Below are positions 61,107 through 64,000 of a DNA stretch of 64,000 nt, piece by piece. The DNA lies in the NCBI GenBank assembly GCA_003762615.1, contig RIAZ01000001.1:372001-436000 (forward strand), written 5' to 3'. The DNA is from Muribaculaceae bacterium Isolate-037 (Harlan) (GTDB lineage Bacteria > Bacteroidota > Bacteroidia > Bacteroidales > Muribaculaceae). Within the stretch, counting starts at the first letter, position 1. Every line of letters begins with the position of its first letter. A program made the position numbers and the translations under genes. A model generated the notes under the pieces. The model was given only the letters and a program-made list of their open reading frames with translations. It ran no database searches and was not told where the DNA came from.

Positions 61107-62675
61107 TTATATTCTATCAAAGAATCCCTCATATTCCTCATCTATAATCTTCCATTCACTATTTTTACGGCTTCCTGAACGAGAAATCCTGCCTGTATCT
61201 TGCAAGCGTTTTAGATTTTTTTGAACTTGACGTTGGGATATTTTTAGTTTTTCTGCCATCTGTGCAGTAGTTATCCGAGGATTCGTTGATATAATACTGT
61301 AAATTTGGCGACTCGCCCTCAAGAACTCTTTTCTGTCTTTTACGAACTGTTCATCCTTATTCGCGAACTCTTTTCCGTCATTCGCGAACTCTTTTCCGTC
61401 ATTCGCGAACTCTTTTCCATTATTCGCGAACTCTTTTCCGTCATTCGCGAACTCTTTTCCGTCATTCGCGAACTCTTCCACATTACCCTCTTCACTTATT
61501 TCCACCCTATCATGGTCATAATTCAGATTCCACAGTATCACATGAAACTCTGAAGCATTAGAGTTAAACTCCGGTGCATGATAATCCAAAAGATGTTCGT
61601 AATGCTCATAAGTGTTTATTATCTTTTTCATTCCACTTCCTCGCCTTTCCATAAGTCCCAATCGACTGAAGAAATCTGCCAATAACGGATTCCTTCTTTT
61701 GGATGGAACAGTAAGTGGATTCAACTGCTGAATCAGTCTTCCATCCATCATACCTCCGGGAGAATATATTTCTAACCTATTATCATACATGTCAATATGA
61801 ATTTCACTTCCCATTTGCACATAATCTCGATGGATAATTGCATTCACTATCGCTTCTGTCACTGCTCTCTCCGGATAATCGGGAAGTTCCTCACGATAAT
61901 CATTCTTCTTCCTCCATTTCTTCTGCGAATTATTTCTGACAAAAGATACGGCATCCTGTAACTGACCAATTATACTACCGTCCAATTCAATGTCATCTAT
62001 CGCTTCCCCCAATCCATTTGTCATGTCCAGACCATTCCAACGGGTACAGAATATGCGTGATTGTCGTAAAGGGGATTCATCAGCTAATAATGCGCCGGCA
62101 TTCGTCAGATTACCATTCTCATCAATAATTCCCCATGACACAAACTCATTATCTTCAAATGAACGCTGTAATCTTTTGTAATGCACAGACTTTAGTTTGG
62201 AAAATGCCATATCTCCGAACTTGTAATTTGATGGCAGACTGTCGTAAGTTCTTCCGGAACCTCGCATAACAAGGTTCTTCAATTGAATACGGTCTGCAGT
62301 GACAGATTCATTGCCTATGCGTACAAATGCAAGACGTTGTTTGTCGCCAATATAATAATAAGGAGTTTCTTGTCCAGGATATACATGCAACACGACAAGC
62401 GTCTTACAATCAACTTTCTTATATTCAAGATTGACTGCCGGAACCGGATCAAGTTTGTTTTTTATCTCCTCGCTGATTCTCTCGGCATCACCTTCCGCAT
62501 CATCAAGCCCGACTACTTGATTATCATCACTAATACCAAATATCAACATACCCCCTTCACCATTCGCAAAAGCAGACACACTTTTGAGCCAACTTTTAGG
62601 TCGTTTGATCTCAAGCATTTGTTTTTTGTCGTAGGCTGTTGCTTCTCCGATTAGTTTTTGTATTTCTATACTCAT
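61107..62675 (-). CDS. AlbA_2-domain ATP-binding transcriptional regulator with heptapeptide repeat linker
   Basis: 522 residues. The N-terminal AlbA_2 domain (about 10-130) has AYDKKQMLEIKRPKSWLKSV and FANGEGGMLIFGISDDNQVV. A GHKL ATPase-like domain follows (about 250-375) with VTEAIVNAIIHRDYVQMGSE (N-box) and RRGSGMKKIIN. Residues about 398-450 repeat EFANDGK six times plus degenerate units. A C-terminal winged helix (TTAQMAEKLKISQRQVQKNL) ends the chain. Family members are DNA-linked regulators, often near defence or stress genes; function is unknown. The repeats keep the frame (21 bp), so they tune linker length rather than on/off state. Confidence 0.87.
   Translation of the reverse strand: MSIEIQKLIGEATAYDKKQMLEIKRPKSWLKSVSAFANGEGGMLIFGISDDNQVVGLDDAEGDAERISEEIKNKLDPVPAVNLEYKKVDCKTLVVLHVYPGQETPYYYIGDKQRLAFVRIGNESVTADRIQLKNLVMRGSGRTYDSLPSNYKFGDMAFSKLKSVHYKRLQRSFEDNEFVSWGIIDENGNLTNAGALLADESPLRQSRIFCTRWNGLDMTNGLGEAIDDIELDGSIIGQLQDAVSFVRNNSQKKWRKKNDYREELPDYPERAVTEAIVNAIIHRDYVQMGSEIHIDMYDNRLEIYSPGGMMDGRLIQQLNPLTVPSKRRNPLLADFFSRLGLMERRGSGMKKIINTYEHYEHLLDYHAPEFNSNASEFHVILWNLNYDHDRVEISEEGNVEEFANDGKEFANDGKEFANNGKEFANDGKEFANDGKEFANKDEQFVKDRKEFLRASRQIYSIISTNPRITTAQMAEKLKISQRQVQKNLKRLQDTGRISRSGSRKNSEWKIIDEEYEGFFDRI
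61318..61485 (-). repeat. 21-bp in-frame tandem repeat tract
   Basis: Units start at 61,360, 61,381, 61,402, 61,423, 61,444 and 61,465 (TTCGCGAACTCTTTTCCGTC on the plus strand), with two degenerate units before (61,318 and 61,339). They encode the EFANDGK heptads. Near-identity of units suggests slippage or recombination. Confidence 0.9.
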
Positions 62676-62747
62676 ACGACATTATTTTGAAATCGTTTAT
62701 CATTTCCAATGTATCAGCTTACGTATTATTTCTGCTGCCTTTGTAGG

Positions 62748-63599
62748 TCAGATTTCTTCGCGGAGCCATTTCTCCAATTCGGATTTCCATTGGTCTTTGT
62801 AGGTGAACCATTCGCTGTAGCCGTAGCCATGACCACCGTTGGGATAAATATGCATGGCTACGGGCACTTTGTTGCTGACTAATGAGGTATAGTAGTTTAT
62901 GCTGTTGGCTACCGGAACTATATCGTCGTCTGATGACAGTATTAGGAAGGCTTTGGGAGTGTCGGGCGTGACCTGCAACTCGTTGCTGAATCTGTTCTGT
63001 AGATCGGCAGAGGGGTTCTCCCCAAGTAGGTTGGTCCTTGACCCGGCATGGGTGTATGACGGGTCCATTGTGATCACAGGATAGAAAAGTATCTGGAAAT
63101 CGGGACGGGTTGCCGCGCTTGTGTAGTGGGTGGCGACGGTTGACGCCAGATGTCCACCTGCGGAAGCTCCCATTATGCCTACCTTTGACGGATCAACGCC
63201 CCATTCCTCGGCATGCTCCCTCACGAGCCGTATTGCCTGTTCTGCATCCGACAACGGTATCTCATGATTCCCCTGCGGCAGACGGTATTTGAGCACCACG
63301 TATGTCACGCCCTGATTATTGAGCCAATGAGCTATGTCGTGACCTTCATGTCCGGTGGCTTCCCATCCGTAACCACCGCCGGGGCACATGATTATTGCCT
63401 TGCCATTAGGTTTTGCCGCCTTATAGACCGTAATTGCCGGATCTCGGTTGAAATCCGCCTTCTCTACGATTGCCTTTGCCTGATCTGCTCCTACATTCTT
63501 ATCCCACAGCATCATGTCAATCCTGTTCTGCTGCGCCATGACGCTGAATGAGATGCCCATAAATCCTGCCACCAAATATCTTCTGATTTTCATTCCCAT
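62748..63599 (-). CDS. alpha/beta hydrolase, acetyl-esterase/lipase-like, secreted
   Basis: 283 residues. A signal peptide (YLVAGFMGISFSVMA) follows a short basic start; the ATG two codons later is equally possible. Oxyanion motif IIMCPGGGYGWEATGHEGHD, nucleophile Ser in GIMGASAGGHLAST, Asp in LSSDDDIVP and His in PNGGHGYGYSEWF. This matches the esterase/lipase family related to xylan-acting acetylesterases and BD-FAE. It is outside the PUL, separated by about 35 kb, so a link to xylan cannot be claimed. Spacing to the ATPase gene is 72 bp, same strand. Confidence 0.85.
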   Translation of the reverse strand: MGMKIRRYLVAGFMGISFSVMAQQNRIDMMLWDKNVGADQAKAIVEKADFNRDPAITVYKAAKPNGKAIIMCPGGGYGWEATGHEGHDIAHWLNNQGVTYVVLKYRLPQGNHEIPLSDAEQAIRLVREHAEEWGVDPSKVGIMGASAGGHLASTVATHYTSAATRPDFQILFYPVITMDPSYTHAGSRTNLLGENPSADLQNRFSNELQVTPDTPKAFLILSSDDDIVPVANSINYYTSLVSNKVPVAMHIYPNGGHGYGYSEWFTYKDQWKSELEKWLREEI

Positions 63600-63700
63600 G
63601 ATATTATGTTATAAAAATTTGCATTGAGAAGAGATAGTCAATCTTTCCTCAATGCAAATTTAACAACAAATATTCATCTTGTCAAATTATTACGCCCTTA

Positions 63701-64000
63701 TCAGATTCCCAATGTGACGCCTACGGTCAATGGGCGGAAATTCAGACCGGTCGGAGCGTCCATCACTTTCATCGGCGAATATCTCACGTAAAGACCGATG
63801 GCCTTGCAGAAGGATAGGGATGCGAAGAAGTCTACCGTAAACCTACGCGGCTCTATCTCCTTAGTGAATGATTCATGTCGGTTCCCATCCTCATCATCCC
63901 ATACGCTTTTAAGGGAGGCATACGTATTGAAGTTCATTATCGGACCCGCCTTGAACGTCAGCGAGGATTTCGGCACGTCCCACTCATATAGCAACGGAAG
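63701..64000 (-). CDS. C-terminal part of an outer-membrane beta-barrel protein
   Basis: The frame is open to the window edge; a TTG at 63,992 is not needed since the gene surely starts beyond 64,000. About 100 residues are visible with alternating strands: SLTFKAGPIMNFNTYASLKS, RRFTVDFFASLSFCKAIGLY and VRYSPMKVMDAPTGLNFRPL, ending in TVGVTLGI. This fits the PorT-like or porin-family small barrels. Identity of the whole protein is unknown. Confidence 0.7.
   Translation of the reverse strand, partial: LPLLYEWDVPKSSLTFKAGPIMNFNTYASLKSVWDDEDGNRHESFTKEIEPRRFTVDFFASLSFCKAIGLYVRYSPMKVMDAPTGLNFRPLTVGVTLGI

Overview
The window reads as chromosome from a gut Bacteroidota (Bacteroidales). The evidence is SusC/SusD pairs, a hybrid two-component regulator, many TAnnTTTG-type -7 promoter boxes, FecR/DUF4974 and STN signalling proteins and PorT-like barrels. 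A Muribaculaceae-type host is my best guess, from general resemblance only. I found no rRNA, tRNA, integrase or CRISPR array.

Region 1 (1-26,927, all on the minus strand) is a polysaccharide utilization locus for (arabino)xylan. In transcription order it encodes a GH127 beta-L-arabinofuranosidase-type enzyme, a hybrid two-component system (HTCS), a SASA-type acetylesterase, a GH43 lipoprotein, SusC1/SusD1, SusC2/SusD2, a DUF1735-type surface lipoprotein, a GH10 xylanase with an inserted carbohydrate-binding segment, a protein of two near-identical beta-sandwich repeats, a CE1 esterase and a second GH43 cut by the window edge. Xylan would be bound and cut at the surface, imported by SusCD and debranched in the periplasm. 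Near-palindromic 15-mers in tandem at 21-bp phase lie upstream of GH43 and the HTCS gene, with a related pair before GH127; they are good candidates for the HTCS operator. Perfect or near-perfect hairpins sit between the distal genes of the operon.

Region 2 (27.4-32.6 kb, plus strand) encodes a [FeFe] hydrogenase that resembles group B and its full maturation set, HydE, HydG and HydF.

Region 3 (32.6-40.2 kb) holds a PepSY-like periplasmic protein, an S9 peptidase, an orphan HTH protein and an ECF sigma / anti-sigma-like / STN-TonB receptor signalling operon.

Region 4 (40.3-47.7 kb) is an accessory island. It has a HigB/HigA pair, a Panacea (SocA-like) antitoxin gene overlapping a frameshifted partner, an Rpn-family nuclease, a split helicase (AAA_25) plus Toprim/zinc-ribbon (DUF6371) pair and gene remnants. 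Two 173-bp direct repeats, each carrying a 27-codon ORF with its own promoter box, bracket 43.0-47.66 kb. Three long hairpin arrays built from GTTTC words are confined to this island.

Region 5 (47.7-55.1 kb) has rtcB divergent from a WYL regulator around a perfect 21-bp palindrome, an APC-type amino-acid antiporter with a TTG start, and a tricorn-type protease.

Region 6 (55.2-64 kb) has an AAA ATPase/RloB pair (AbiL/RloAB-like) bracketed by similar 65-bp repeats, a four-LysM protein fused to a periplasmic-binding fold, a PorT-like barrel, cdsA, an AlbA_2-type ATPase regulator with a heptapeptide repeat tract, a lipase-like esterase and a partial barrel protein.

A second short-word repeat family (TGTCATTATTG) forms hairpins at 24.5, 32.6 and 60.1 kb and also occurs inside the LysM coding sequence.
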